Shown: in pieces, positions 12,462-22,462 of the stretch
Position numbering within the stretch: the first letter of the stretch is position 1
How the letters are laid out: every line of letters starts with the position of its first letter
NCBI GenBank assembly: GCA_003116995.1
Contig: BDSL01000009.1
Location: 558,001 to 622,000, forward strand
Origin: Yamagishiella unicocca
Taxonomy: Eukaryota > Chlorophyta > Chlorophyceae > Chlamydomonadales > Volvocaceae
Reading direction: 5' to 3'
Length of the DNA: 64,000 nucleotides
Program-made: the position numbers and the translations under genes
Notes under the pieces: generated by a model
The model's input: the letters and a program-made list of their open reading frames with translations, nothing else
What the model was told of the DNA's origin: nothing
Database searches by the model: none

Positions 12462-13269
12462 CCCTGGAATATGACGGATCCAGGGCCTGTTACCCAGCCA
12501 GGTTTTGCGTGAGGCGAGAATTAGCTGCATGCGTCTGCAACCCTGCTGCAACCCTCAATGCGCGCCATGTACCTGTACACCTGAGTAATGTTAAATAAGC
12601 ATGCGAGTAAACTTGCAGCCCGCCGTGCGCTGCCCGTGTAAGCATTCACTCGCGAATGGTCTACCGGTACAATTTGATGTGCAAACCATGTAATGTAGAT
12701 CACGTAACGACGGAAAAGGCAGCCGACAGCGGATTCTTAGGCTCGCAGGAAGCTTGCAGAAGCAGGGGGGATGCTAGTGCTGACCCACGGCCGCCGCAGA
12801 CGCGGAGTCGGAACCTCGTTCATCCCGAGTCATTCCTCCACCCTCTTCCAGCAGCCCCTTCGTTGGCCTCCAAGAGCCCACAAATCACATCACATTGTTG
12901 ATCCAGCTGGCCCTGGCTGAGCAAGCGCCATGCATGTGCACAACCATCTCGGCCGCGCATACTCGAAACACGCCCGAAACCCTCGACACGCCATAGCACC
13001 CGCGCCGTAGCCCACGCCCCATCTCCCTTTTCCCTGTACTAGTTCCTTTCTCTCCCGTCATTTTCTTTCTTTTAGCGAGCGTCCTTGTCAGGAGCGCCTG
13101 TTTTCGTATCCCCCATAGTGCCTCGGCATTGTCAGCGACCAACATGGTGTCACCTGCACCTCAACCGCCGCAAGCCAGCGGAATACTCCTCGCCTACCTG
13201 CAGCGGCTGCCCCGCCGTCACAGTCCCCCAGCCATGGCCCTGTGCGTCAATCCTCCCAATCCACGCGTA

Positions 13270-13533
13270 CTACGCCTTAATTGGGTGCTGGTGCCCGCAT
13301 GTCCCGGCTCCGGTGAAGGGGACACCGTCAAGCCAGGCCCGCACCAGCAGGGGGAAGTATGTGTGCGGATAGCCAAAGCAGGGTAGCGAGGTGCTCCGTC
13401 CATCCCGATAAACGCATAACAGCTGCAGCTGGGTGAAGGCATTTGCAACCGGACCGGGAGCGAACACACTGGTGGCCGCTTCGGCCGCAAGCCAATTGAA
13501 AGTATTGCGGATGCATGGCCACCATGCTTTCAA
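13270..13533 (-). pseudogene. Unidentified possible coding remnant
   Basis: An open minus-strand frame of 87 residues containing NWLAAEAATSVFAP, QLLCVYRDGRSTSLPCFGYP and TYFPLLVRAWLDGVPFTG. The composition looks protein-like rather than like GC-rich noise, with mixed hydrophobic and aromatic residues. There is no recognised domain, and no flanking exons were found. It could be the last exon of a minus-strand gene or a fragment carried by repeats. Confidence 0.3.
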
Positions 13534-14313
13534 GACCGACCATCAGTAAGCCGGCACGATTTTCGCGGTAGGATATCCGATCAGCGCAAATCCCCTATGT
13601 GTGGTGCTTGCTGTTCCTCCTGGAATCTTCGTAATGAGGCGTCCGTATAGTAGCAGCAGGTAGCAGTACCCTGTAGTACTTGATACCGGCTATGGGTGGT
13701 TTGCTTTTTCTTGCTTCCTTTGCCTCTTTCGTTAGTAGTAACTGTTATAAGAGGCCTCAGGCAGCGAACGGACTGGGTCATCGTGCATAGAGCATGCGCA
13801 GTAATACCGGATTACCATTCAGCGAGCTTTCCACCGTGTTAGTTCCATGGACATATACATGGATTTGTCACTATCGAAGCATCGAGCGAGCTCGGTCAAT
13901 GCACCACGAAGAAGGGTCATGGCGATTAAGGTTATAGCACCAAAGTCGACATCCCAACTGAACCGCTTCGCGTGGAGCCCGCTGGACTATCTTGTTAAGA
14001 TGAAATCTCAATTTTAAATACTGGAAGGTAGAGCCATGACACTGAAAGAAACGCAGGAAGATGAAAAAACAGTCGAACGGGATACGGCTAACCACCAGAA
14101 ACCCCGAACAGTGCCAGGCGATGCGCCCGATGTCAGACGGTGCGCCCGGTAGTTTTGCCTTTAAGATCTGGGGCCCAATGTTACGAACCCTATCGTGCTA
14201 TCTTCTTGCTCTACCGCTTGCGCCACAGACTAATGGCGCAGCGGAAAGCATGACACCAGCCACGGATGTGAAGCAGAGCTGAAGAGAAGGCCAACTGTAT
14301 TTGTATGGGCGCG

Positions 14314-14434
14314 CCTTTCCTCACCTGGCGCTTTCGCGCTCGCGAACAACGGTGTGCCGTCTGCCGTCGCCGTGTTATAGCGTTGCGGCGAATGAGGCTA
14401 GGTTTCAAAGCTAGCTATTTAGTGGGCCTCTTCG
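14314..14434 (+). repeat. Dispersed repeat E, copy 2 (abuts truncated LTR)
   Basis: Second copy of the repeat at 11794-11912. It is cut off at about 14434, where the gypsy LTR sequence begins, so the junction marks an insertion or a recombination point. Confidence 0.65.
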
Positions 14435-14439
14435 AAATA

Positions 14440-14684
14440 AAATACAGCAGAAATTCCTCTAGCAAGCGGAGCTGAAAGGGCAACTTCTAGAGAGTGTTCT
14501 GGAAGGCTGATGACGCTTGTACGGCACGGCTGCCGAACTTTCCGTGCCGGCCCTATAAATCGTCTTTGCCATCCAGTAGATGCGGACTCTGAACACTGCT
14601 GAAACGTAAAGAGTCTGCGGGGTCAAGACCCGCCTGAGACATAGGCAAGCACGGTCTTACGTTGCACCCTCGGGCGCGTCAACA
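14440..14684 (+). repeat. 5' LTR of gypsy element, 5'-truncated
   Basis: Aligns with 17930-18173 with few substitutions and two small indels. A TATAAAT box lies at 14554-14560. It ends in caaca. It lacks the first 77 bp found in the 3' LTR and instead joins repeat E. A candidate primer-binding site starts with TGG at 14688, but I could not assign a tRNA. Confidence 0.85.
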
Positions 14685-14978
14685 TTTTGGTGTCTCAGGC
14701 GCTGGACTCTCGGGACGGTGCCTTGGCGTCTTGCTGGCGCCTAAACCTTCTTAGAACTGAAACGCGCATACAGACTATCCAGCTTCCCGATTGGCTTAAC
14801 CCCTACGGGTGCATGAACCGCGACGAGCAGACCGCGGTCATTGACGCCGTCGTTGCTGGTTTTCAGGCTCTGAAACTTGCGTTTCAGCCTGGTAAGTGAC
14901 CTGTTTTACTAGAACAACCTAGTCACCTGCAGTGCTGAACGCAGCCGAAAAGCTGAGTCGCTTTGCGTAGGCGCAGCG

Positions 14979-15370
14979 ATGGCCCAGACGCAGCCGCCGC
15001 CGACGCAGCCACCTGCTGACCAGGCCGCGACAACGCAGCCTGTGCGTCATGCTGCTGCGGGTGCAAATGTCCGTGCCGACGGTGCTGCTGCCGCCACAAG
15101 CACCATTTCGCTGAGCCAAGCCGACCTGGACGCACTGCTCGCTCGCTCGCTCGCGCTGCTGAACGCGGAGCGCAGCGCGCGATCCAGCAGCTGACGCAGC
15201 CAGCCGAACCCACTGCGGACACAGCTGACCACGGACAGCCGGTCGACGGACAGCCGGGCGGGTCGACCGTGGTGGTTGAGCCCGTCGCGGATGCCAATGG
15301 AGACTTGCCGATGGCCGAGCCCGACGACAATTCGGGCCGGGCCCGTCCAACCCAGCGGCTTAGACGGAGA
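14979..15370 (+). pseudogene. gag-like N-terminal region, frameshifted
   Basis: Frame from ATG 14979 encodes a Pro/Gln/Thr/Ala-rich start followed by SLSQADLDALLARSLALLNAE, then stops at 15194. A second frame continues with QQLTQPAEPTADTADHGQP to about 15365. Low-complexity acidic/proline N-termini of this kind are common in gypsy Gag proteins. There is no zinc knuckle. The assignment rests mainly on position inside the element. Confidence 0.5.
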
Positions 15371-15777
15371 ACTTGAACATTCTTCCGCGCTTTGAGCCCG
15401 CCGACGATGCTGAAACGTTGTCCCGAACTTTTAAGGCCGGGAACACGCAATTGCACACCGCTGCTCGCACTGACTTTGGCTGTCAACCGCCACCCCGAGG
15501 CCAGCCGATGGATCACGTCGGAGCCGATCCAAAAGCTGAAGACGATTTCACTAACATCTTTGGAGGAAAATTTCTCCAGCGCTTTGCACCCAAGGTGCGT
15601 ACCCAAACAGTGTGACCTGAGCAGTCGGTCTGGAGGAAAGCGCGATTTAGACCCATAGACCTTACATGGAGCGTCTGTGCCATAAACGTCAGGCGTTACG
15701 TGCATGGTAAAATTATGGCCAATAGTCCGCTTCAAGTCAGTTAAAAGGTCTCGGTCAAATTCGCCATTCACTGTAGC

Positions 15778-16142
15778 CAGCAGCGATGCCTCTCCGTCCC
15801 GGTTCCGCAAGTCAGCCGTCTAACGCAACAGCACTCGGCACTGTATCGATCAGCTCGGCAATTTGCAAGTCAGTGTTCCGCAGATCTGCAGTCTGCCAGC
15901 GCTCAAACCCAGCATCACCCGCTTGACGCAGCAGAAGCTTGCTATCCAGAGCTGCCTAAATTAGGCAGCTCTGGATAGCAAGCTTCTGCTGCGTCAAGCG
16001 GGTGATGCTGGGTTTGAGCGCTGGCAGACTGCAGATCTGCGGAACACTGACTTGCAAATTGCCGAGCTGATCGATACAGTGCCGAGTGCTGTTGCGTTAG
16101 ACGGCTGACTTGCGGAACCGGGACGGAGAGGCATCGCTGCTG
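15778..16142. repeat. Perfect 365-bp palindrome (182-bp arms, 1-nt centre)
   Basis: Arms 15778-15959 and 15961-16142 are exact reverse complements around base 15960 (core cctaaattagg); the match ends at 15777/16143. The right arm reads in gag orientation (TADLRNTDLQIAELIDTV and LRNRDGEASLL). The left arm is the same sequence inverted. It is either a head-to-head inverted duplication within the element or an assembly artefact. Confidence 0.95.
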
Positions 16143-16523
16143 AACGCACTGCTTGCGCAGCAACGCGTTGCTGCAGACCAGTATATCCGACGTCGAGGCC
16201 GCACACAAGCGCCTAAAGGAGCTTCAAGAGCCCACACGCCGAAGAGTGGCCGGCAATTCCTCGATTGCCTCCCAGAAGCATGTGGCAGCCGCGGTGGCAG
16301 CACAGCAGGCCTTGGGCGGCAACGTGGAGATCCGGCCAAAGGTCCAGGCACCGCTGTTGTGTACAGACAAGGATCGCATGGAATGGCTGCAGAAGGAGCT
16401 GGAGCTGTGCAACATGTCTTGTGAGTTCCACAAGGTCATTGATGGCGAGCTGGTGCAGCGCGCGGAGGCCAGCCACAAGTAGCACGAGTAGCACCAGGTT
16501 CGAGCGGGATGGCGTGATGCACC

Positions 16524-17803
16524 GTGGTTCCCAACAACCCCGAGCTGAAACGCGAAATTATCGCCTGGAACCATGCCGAACCCCTTGCGGGACATCTAGG
16601 CCGAGACAAAACCCTTCAGCTGATTCAACGCCATTTTTGGTGGCCGACTATGCATGCTAATGTTGCGGATTTCGTTGCCCATTGTGATCCTTGCCATAGA
16701 AACAAGGCACAATCTGGAAAGCCGTTTGGGGAAATCCATCCCTTGCCAATTCCTGAACTTCCCTGGGAGTCCGTATCCATGGACTTCATCGTGGGTTTGC
16801 CGGAAACTAAGCAGACCCGCTATAATAGCATTGCCGTGTTTGTGGATCTGTTGACCAAGAGGGTACATGCTGTCACATGCCGAAACACCATAACACCATA
16901 ACGGCCGAAGGTACTGCTGACTTGTTCTTTGATAACATTGTGCGCCTTCATGGACTTCCGAAGACTATTGTCTCGGATCGCGGAACACAGTTCACTGGAG
17001 CCTTCCTACCGGCTCTGCTGAAACGACTTGGTGCACAGCAGAATTTATCAACTGCCTTCCATCCGCAGACTGATGGACAGACAGAGCGGATGAACCATGT
17101 GCTGGCTGATACTTTACGGAACTTTGCTGACCATGATCACATTGGGACCGTTACCTAACTGCAGCCGAATTTGCGGTTAACAATGCGATGAATCGTTCTA
17201 CTGGCCAATCGCCATTCTTCTTGAATTACGGATTCCATCCCCATACGCCCCTAAATCTGGAACTGGCGTCACACGTGCCTGCTGCTAAGAACTATGCTGA
17301 TACTTTCGCAGAACGTCTTGCTGTCACCAAACGATGTTTGCAAGCCGCGCAAGATCGTATGGTTCAGGATGAGAATCCACATCGCCGAGCTTCTCCCTTT
17401 GCCGTGGGGCAAGAAGTCTTGCTGAGTACACGTAACCACACAACGGGGTACACGGAAGCTGATGCCGAATTGGATTGGTCCTTTCCCAATTGAGGAAATG
17501 GTTAACCCAGTTGCCGTTAAGCTGACCCTTCCTACGGAATACCGAATACACAATGTGTTTCATGTATCCTTACTGAAGCGGTACAGAGCCGATAAGGGTT
17601 TACACCCACCGCCGCCGCTATCTTTTGATCCAGTCACTGAACAACCCATCTGGGCTGTTGAGCGGATTCTGGACGACTCCATTAAGAAATTGCGGAACCG
17701 TACCATTCGCCGATACTTCGTTAAGTGGCAGAACTTTGGGCATGAGCACGACAGTTGGATTGATGAGAGCAGTATCGCCGATACGTCGCTGATCGACTCC
17801 TAG
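16524..17803 (+). pseudogene. Ty3/gypsy integrase with C-terminal chromodomain, frameshifted
   Basis: Four overlapping open segments (from about 16524, 16877, 17188 and 17462) cover an integrase. Visible parts are the zinc-binding HHCC region (HAEPLAGH and CDPC), the catalytic core with D in SMDFIVGLP, D in VSDRGTQF and E in QTDGQTERMN, the connecting region, and a chromodomain-like end (WAVERILDD, YFVKWQNFG, SWIDESS). Frame changes are needed near 16900, 17157 and 17465, so it is not functional as it stands. Chromodomain integrases define chromoviruses, which are common in green algae and plants and can target chromatin marks. Confidence 0.9.
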
Positions 17804-17852
17804 TGGGCTGCCAAGCGCCGTGTGGACGCTGGCGCTTAGGGGGGGGAGCAGA

Positions 17853-18173
17853 TGTTGTAGCGTGAACTCAGCAGAACCACGTGAAAGGTATGCAGATACT
17901 TTGTGGAAAGGCTGATTTACTAGCCGCTGAAATACAGCAGAAATTCCTCTAGCAAGCGGAGCTGAAAGGGCAACTTCTAGAGAGTGTTCTGGAAGGCTGA
18001 TGACGCTTGTACGGCACGGCTGCCGAACTTTCCGTGCCGGCCCTATAAATCGTCTTTGCCGTCCAGTAGATGGGGACTCTGAACACTGCTGAAACATAAA
18101 GAGTCTGCGGGGTCAAGACCCGCATACTGTCTGAGACATACGCAAGTACGGTGCACCCTCCGGCGCGTCAACA
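17853..18173 (+). repeat. 3' LTR of gypsy element
   Basis: Begins TGTTGTAGCG directly after the purine tract and ends CAACA, the canonical TG...CA. A TATAAAT box lies at 18044-18050. 321 bp. Confidence 0.85.
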
Positions 18174-18206
18174 CTTTCTGGGTAGAGCATTATGCGTCTA
18201 GGCAGC

Positions 18207-18445
18207 CACACCCGTCATAACAGCAGGTGGGCTAGGGTGAGCTTGTGGGCTAGGGTGAGCTTGTGGGCTAGGCCACAACATTTTGGTTACCACCACGAAG
18301 GCAGGGCCGAGGCTTCAGCCGCTACAGTTCCTGTGTGCCCATACTTGACACTTAACCAGTAATACTTTAGAGCTCGACCCCAACAGGAGATAGTGAATTT
18401 CACTTTGGGCGCCTACACCGCACCAGCAGTTGCTTTCGTTCCAAG
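18207..18445 (+). repeat. Dispersed repeat D, copy 2, with inverted core
   Basis: Same outer blocks as 12145-12420. The core (caacattttggttaccacca near 18278) is the reverse complement of the copy 1 core. It also carries two to three tandem copies of gggctagggtgagcttgt. Confidence 0.75.
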
Positions 18446-20280
18446 GAATAGATCGGTGCTCGGCAAGGAAAGGAACGTGCTGTACAGTTTGCTAACTGAG
18501 CGTCTTAGTGCTTTCGGATGCGGAAGCGTCGCCATTGCACAACTTCCAAGTAGAGAAGGCGTTGAGTAAATTTACTTGCGTGAGACCGAGAAGCCTCCAG
18601 TGATGAAACCCACCTCAGTTAGGAAGGACGTTGCAAGAAGTACGGCCTGAGGAGGAGATCCTTCACGTGCTGAGGTGCTGTCCATCAAGGTACTCCTTTT
18701 TACAGCGTTGCTACCAAGTCGTTAGGTTGGCGTTTGACGGCGTTTGGCACATTGGCGCCAACAATGTAAGGAATGGGAGCAGTGCTTTGGCTTTCTCTCC
18801 AGCTCTGCTTCACAATTCAGGTGGACTGGAACACCAGTGCGCTTGGGGAACCGCACTATCTGACAGAACCTTCCAGAGGCAAATTTGGGAGGTCGAGGCC
18901 TGAACACCCCTCGAGTGGGTATCGTTGGTTAGTATCAAGCTTTCCACTGCGCCTGTCATGCCCCAGCACCGGCATGGTCGATACGTGGGCATTTGTTATG
19001 TTTTGGCGCCGCTCCAGAAACGCGCATCTGAGCGCGAGGGTTGGAGTGAAATATCTCGCGAGTGAGTTGTTAGGTACGGTACGTTGATACTGAGTAACGG
19101 ACTTCGTCTTATATCGTCTGATAGAATTCTGCGTTGGACAGTAGCTGGCTCACGATTGGAGCCGAAGAGAAAGGGTGCGCACATTGGGCCCACGTAGCCT
19201 ACACCGCCTTAGCACGGCGGGACGCAACTCCTGGCATTGCCGGCCGTGCTCAATGTATCCTCTCGCACGAGGTGCCCAGTTACAGACGTGTAACGACAGT
19301 GGCGAGCATAATTGCCCCCGCAAGGAACAGAGCAGCTGCGGGCTGCGCTTCGGTCGGAAGTCAGGATACCCGGGGCAGAACCCGGAAGAAGTAGCGACGT
19401 GCGGCGTTCACCTGCTAATATGTCTACGACCTGGTCAGTTGTAGCATGAGCGCTAACGACAGCGCACGTCCAGACAGGCCTGGAGTAGGCCAATACGGTC
19501 AGCGCGGTTCCTGGAGCGGCGCCGAAACCATGACTAATGCCCGCGAATCGTTCATGCCGGTGCTGGGTCGTGACAACCCGAGCGCATTCGCAGAGAGGAA
19601 TATTGTAAGATAACAGCTTCTTGGGTACGGTATCAGAGGCCTGAGGCGACCAGCCTCGAGATACCTGACCTGCATGTCGCGAAGCCGACGGCGGCAGTTC
19701 GTCTCCTCGGGGTTGTTCCGTTTAGACGTTGTCTAGGTCCTGGTACTTTGCTGTTGCAGCGCAGCCGGCTTTCGTGCCCAACACGCCAAGGGGGAGCGCA
19801 GGAGGCTCAGGATGGAGCATAAGATTAGACAGAATCGTCATGGCTTGTCCCTTTCCATCATGCGCATGAGCAGCGGCGTGGGGTTCTCGCAGGGTCTGCC
19901 ACAGTTACGAGGCAGCGGGCTCGAATTGACCCGCTCGGCAGGGGGCGTGGCGCAGACGCAGACAGGGTCCAGAGACGAACGGAGAGAGCGTTGCAGCGGG
20001 CAAACTGGATGCCGGGTTTGTCGATGCTGCACACTGCCGCATGGTGGCGCGCGCTTGTGCACGGCAGCCGTGCCGCATGCAACCTCCTTGCTCCGGCGTC
20101 CCCCAACTACGTCACAACACATACACAGGTTGGACTTGATGCCGCGTCATGTTGTCGAACCCTCATTCACGATACACCTCCCTTGCCGTTGGAGCCCACT
20201 GGCGCGTGTATTACTACCTCCCCAGTCTAATGGCGTCCCGTGTCCTGGATCACCACCCCTGTCCTTCCATAACTGCGCTT

Positions 20281-20496
20281 GACACGTCCGCTAGACGTGC
20301 ACTGCTGCCCCAGTTGTCTCCCCCGAGGCCAGCTTGCAGCTCCGACACCCCCTCCCGATCTGCAGATCCCACCACCGAATCCGCAGCTACCGGCCACCCG
20401 CTCATCCTGCAACACGTGTTCTGCGCTGCGCAGCACAGGTACCCATTCAAACTCGCAGCCACGCCTCACACGCCTCCTCGTGGACGCCCAACCCTC
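20281..20496 (+). repeat. Dispersed repeat F, copy 2
   Basis: Second copy of the 7608-7806 repeat, about 110 bp beyond the ABM stop codon. Differences are scattered substitutions plus small insertions, so it is an old duplication. Confidence 0.8.
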
Positions 20497-20603
20497 CACT
20501 CGAATGCCTCTGCAGCTGAACCTGCAGCGCAACTCCACGACCCCACGACCGGCCCAGTACCGCCGGGGCCCAGCCAGCTCCGCCGCCTTTGGCCGCTCCC
20601 GCC

Positions 20604-22462
20604 TTAATGCCCTAGCATCTTGCAGACCGAGGCCATCACGGTGTTCTTGACGCTCACCGCCAGCCCCACCAGGTCCTGCACCGAGGGCAGAGGGCTGCGT
20701 GCCTTGGCCTTGACCTCCGCCTTGACCTCCGCCTTGACCTCCGCCTTGGCAGCTGCCGGCTGCGCGGCCACCTCCACCTGCGCGGCGGGCCCGCCCATGG
20801 CCTTGAGCAGCTTCTCGTCGCGGCTCGCCTCCTCGTGCTCGTCCACCTTGGCTGCGAGGTTGCGGCAGGTGGGGGCGGGTGGGGGTAGGTTGGGGCAGGT
20901 TGGGGCAGGTGTGGGCGGGTGCGGGGCCAGGTGGGGGCGGGTGGGAGCAAATTGGGGCAGGTGGGGGCGGGTGGGAGCAAATTGGGGCAGGTGGGGGCGG
21001 GTGGGAGCAAATTGGGGCAGGTGGGGGCGGGTGGGGCCAGGTAATGGGAGCGGGTGGAAAAAACCGTTTTACGCGACGGGACAAGATAGTTGGCGCATGG
21101 TCGTGCGGGCGGGTAGGGGCAGGTGGGGCCAGGTGATGGGGGCGGGTGGGGGCGGGTGGGGCCAGGTGGGGACAGGCGGCTGAGCAGCTGGGCGCGTCCG
21201 TCTGGGGCTTCAGGGTTCGGACAGCATGGGCTGCCAGGCATACAACTGTGGAGATCTGGAGGACTACGATATCCGCGTGGACCGCTTCAACCTGGCACTT
21301 CCCAGGCCAGCAGGAAGCACAGAGGGCCGTGGAGAGGTGTGCTGCCGTGTGCCGTCGCAGCGCCGCACTCACTGAGGTCAAACGCCCGGGACGTCTGCTT
21401 GTAAGATGCTCCGCCCGCAGCCCCGCTGGCACCGGTTGCGTCGTCCAGGCCGCCCTCGCCCTTGGGGCCTGCGGGGAGGGCCGACCCCGCGGCACAAGAG
21501 GGATGTATGAGCGCAGCTGTCGATAGACAATCACAGGTGCCACGTGGTGGGACTTGGAGCGGCTGAATCCGGTCAGAGCGATACGGATTGGAGCCTTCAC
21601 ACCGCCTCATGCCTGGGCAGCAGCCCCCAGCCAGGGAGGCCGCCTCACCACCGATATTGATACATAGACACAATCTATGCCAAATTCACATATCAGGAAA
21701 TGGCTGACCCACATGGCACAGCGCTTACCCGCTTGCATGGACACGGGCCCCAGACGGCCGTCCTCATACGAGTAGAGCGATATGCCGATTGGGCCCTCCA
21801 GGTGGGGCTGAAGCTGCGGACCGAGGAAGGGTCGAACGCGGTAGCGCAGAGCGTCAGAGCACAAGCGTTTTTGGGGGAGTAGGTGACGCGATGGTGCGCG
21901 AGTAGGGAAGCTGGAATGCCAGGTTTTGCCCTCAGAATGTGTCACGCACAGATCAACCAACGCAAATAGGGGCATTGTTCCTCGCCTAGCTGCGCATCGC
22001 CCTTGAAGCTCGGCCCCTTACCGACCTTCTCCATGTATGTCATCATGCGTGGTGAGGTGCTGTGCGCGCCGAACGCTGCGGCGTCCTCATATCGCTCCCT
22101 GAAGATGGTGGGTGGACGCTGCTGTGAAGGTGTTTTCGACGACACGCAACCGGCAGGTTTCGACCATGCCGTGGTTGGCCGAATTCTATGTATTAAACTT
22201 ACCAGAAATGGAAGGTATTGGCTTCCCATCCATCTCGAACGCAGTCGAACGCCACGATTCCCTTCCCGGCGACTTGACACTCGTCTTCCGTAAACTTCAT
22301 CATTTCGCCCGCGACGGTTGCCACTTGAACTTCGTGGCCTTTCTTTGCAATCAATGTCCGTGACACTGCAACCTGCCTTTTGCTGCGAACTCTGTTCGCG
22401 GCAACAACCTCAAGCCTCCGCCGAGAAGGAAGTGAGCAGCGTCGTGTGCCTAGCATCGCCAT
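20604..22462 (-). CDS. ABM-domain (antibiotic-biosynthesis monooxygenase-like) protein, probably plastid-targeted
   Basis: Five exons on the minus strand: 22462-22203, 22098-22026, 21813-21729, 21468-21373, 20851-20604, giving 253 residues. The N-terminus (MAMLGTRRCSLPSRRRLEVVAANRVRSKR, shown in part) has a transit-peptide look with a VVAA-type cleavage context. Residues about 35-135 match the ABM ferredoxin-like fold: GHEVQVATVAGEMMKF, FDCVRDGWEANTFHFWERYE, HSTSPRMMTYMEK, and LEGPIGISLYSYEDGRLG. Family members are small heme- or cofactor-free oxygenases or stress proteins. The substrate here cannot be predicted. The last exon adds a charged Ala/Lys tail with four KAEV-type repeats coded by 12-bp repeats, unlike the core. 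The gene is head-to-head with the TrpF gene, 502 bp apart. Confidence 0.82.
20931..21030 (+). repeat. G-rich 30-bp minisatellite in ABM intron 4
   Basis: Units at 20931, 20961 and 20991 are identical 30-mers (gtgggggcgg gtgggagcaa then attggggcag), with a partial fourth. They are embedded in a wider G-rich tract (20870-21180). The plus strand could form G-quadruplexes. Confidence 0.9.

Larger units (their letters stand above)
11398..14313. other. Repeat-rich stretch upstream of the pherophorin gene
   Basis: Contains the pherophorin promoter side (11398 upward), a repeat at 11794-11912 that recurs at 14314-14434, a second repeat at about 12145-12420 that recurs with an inverted core at 18207-18445, and a perfect 10-bp inverted repeat at 12439-12461. 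A possible coding remnant on the minus strand (13270-13533) is listed separately. No intact gene is visible. Confidence 0.5.
14440..18173 (+). mobile_element. Degenerate Ty3/gypsy chromodomain LTR retrotransposon (chromovirus-like)
   Basis: About 3.7 kb bounded by two related LTRs (14440-14684 truncated, 17853-18173 complete). Going rightward there is a gag-like stretch in several frames (from about 14979), an inverted duplication centred on 15960, another gag/coiled-coil stretch (about 16110-16482), then an integrase with a chromodomain (16524-17803). No protease, reverse transcriptase or RNase H motif is visible, and both gag and integrase carry frameshifts and stops. The element therefore cannot encode its own replication and is an internally deleted, rearranged copy. 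A purine-rich tract (17838-17852) directly precedes the 3' LTR, as expected for second-strand priming. Confidence 0.88.
18174..20603. other. Gap between gypsy element and ABM gene
   Basis: Holds repeat D copy 2 (18207-18445) and, just downstream of the ABM stop codon, a repeat (20281-20496) shared with 7608-7806. An open stretch at 18631-18903 (+) gave no recognisable motif. I see no gene or RNA that I can support. Confidence 0.5.

Noticed and set aside
14688..14705. Primer-binding site for a specific tRNA
   Set aside because: TGG follows the LTR closely, but the next bases did not match a tRNA 3' end that I could name.
18631..18903. Open frame after the gypsy element
   Set aside because: No motif, no splice context, and no support as a gene.
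21226..21370. Plus-strand frame reading CQAYNCGDLEDYDIRVDRFNLA
   Set aside because: It looks protein-like but lies inside ABM intron 4 on the opposite strand, with no flanking exons.
20227..21600. 457-residue minus-strand open frame
   Set aside because: It runs through the G-rich minisatellite (Pro/His repeats) and conflicts with the well-supported ABM exon frame.
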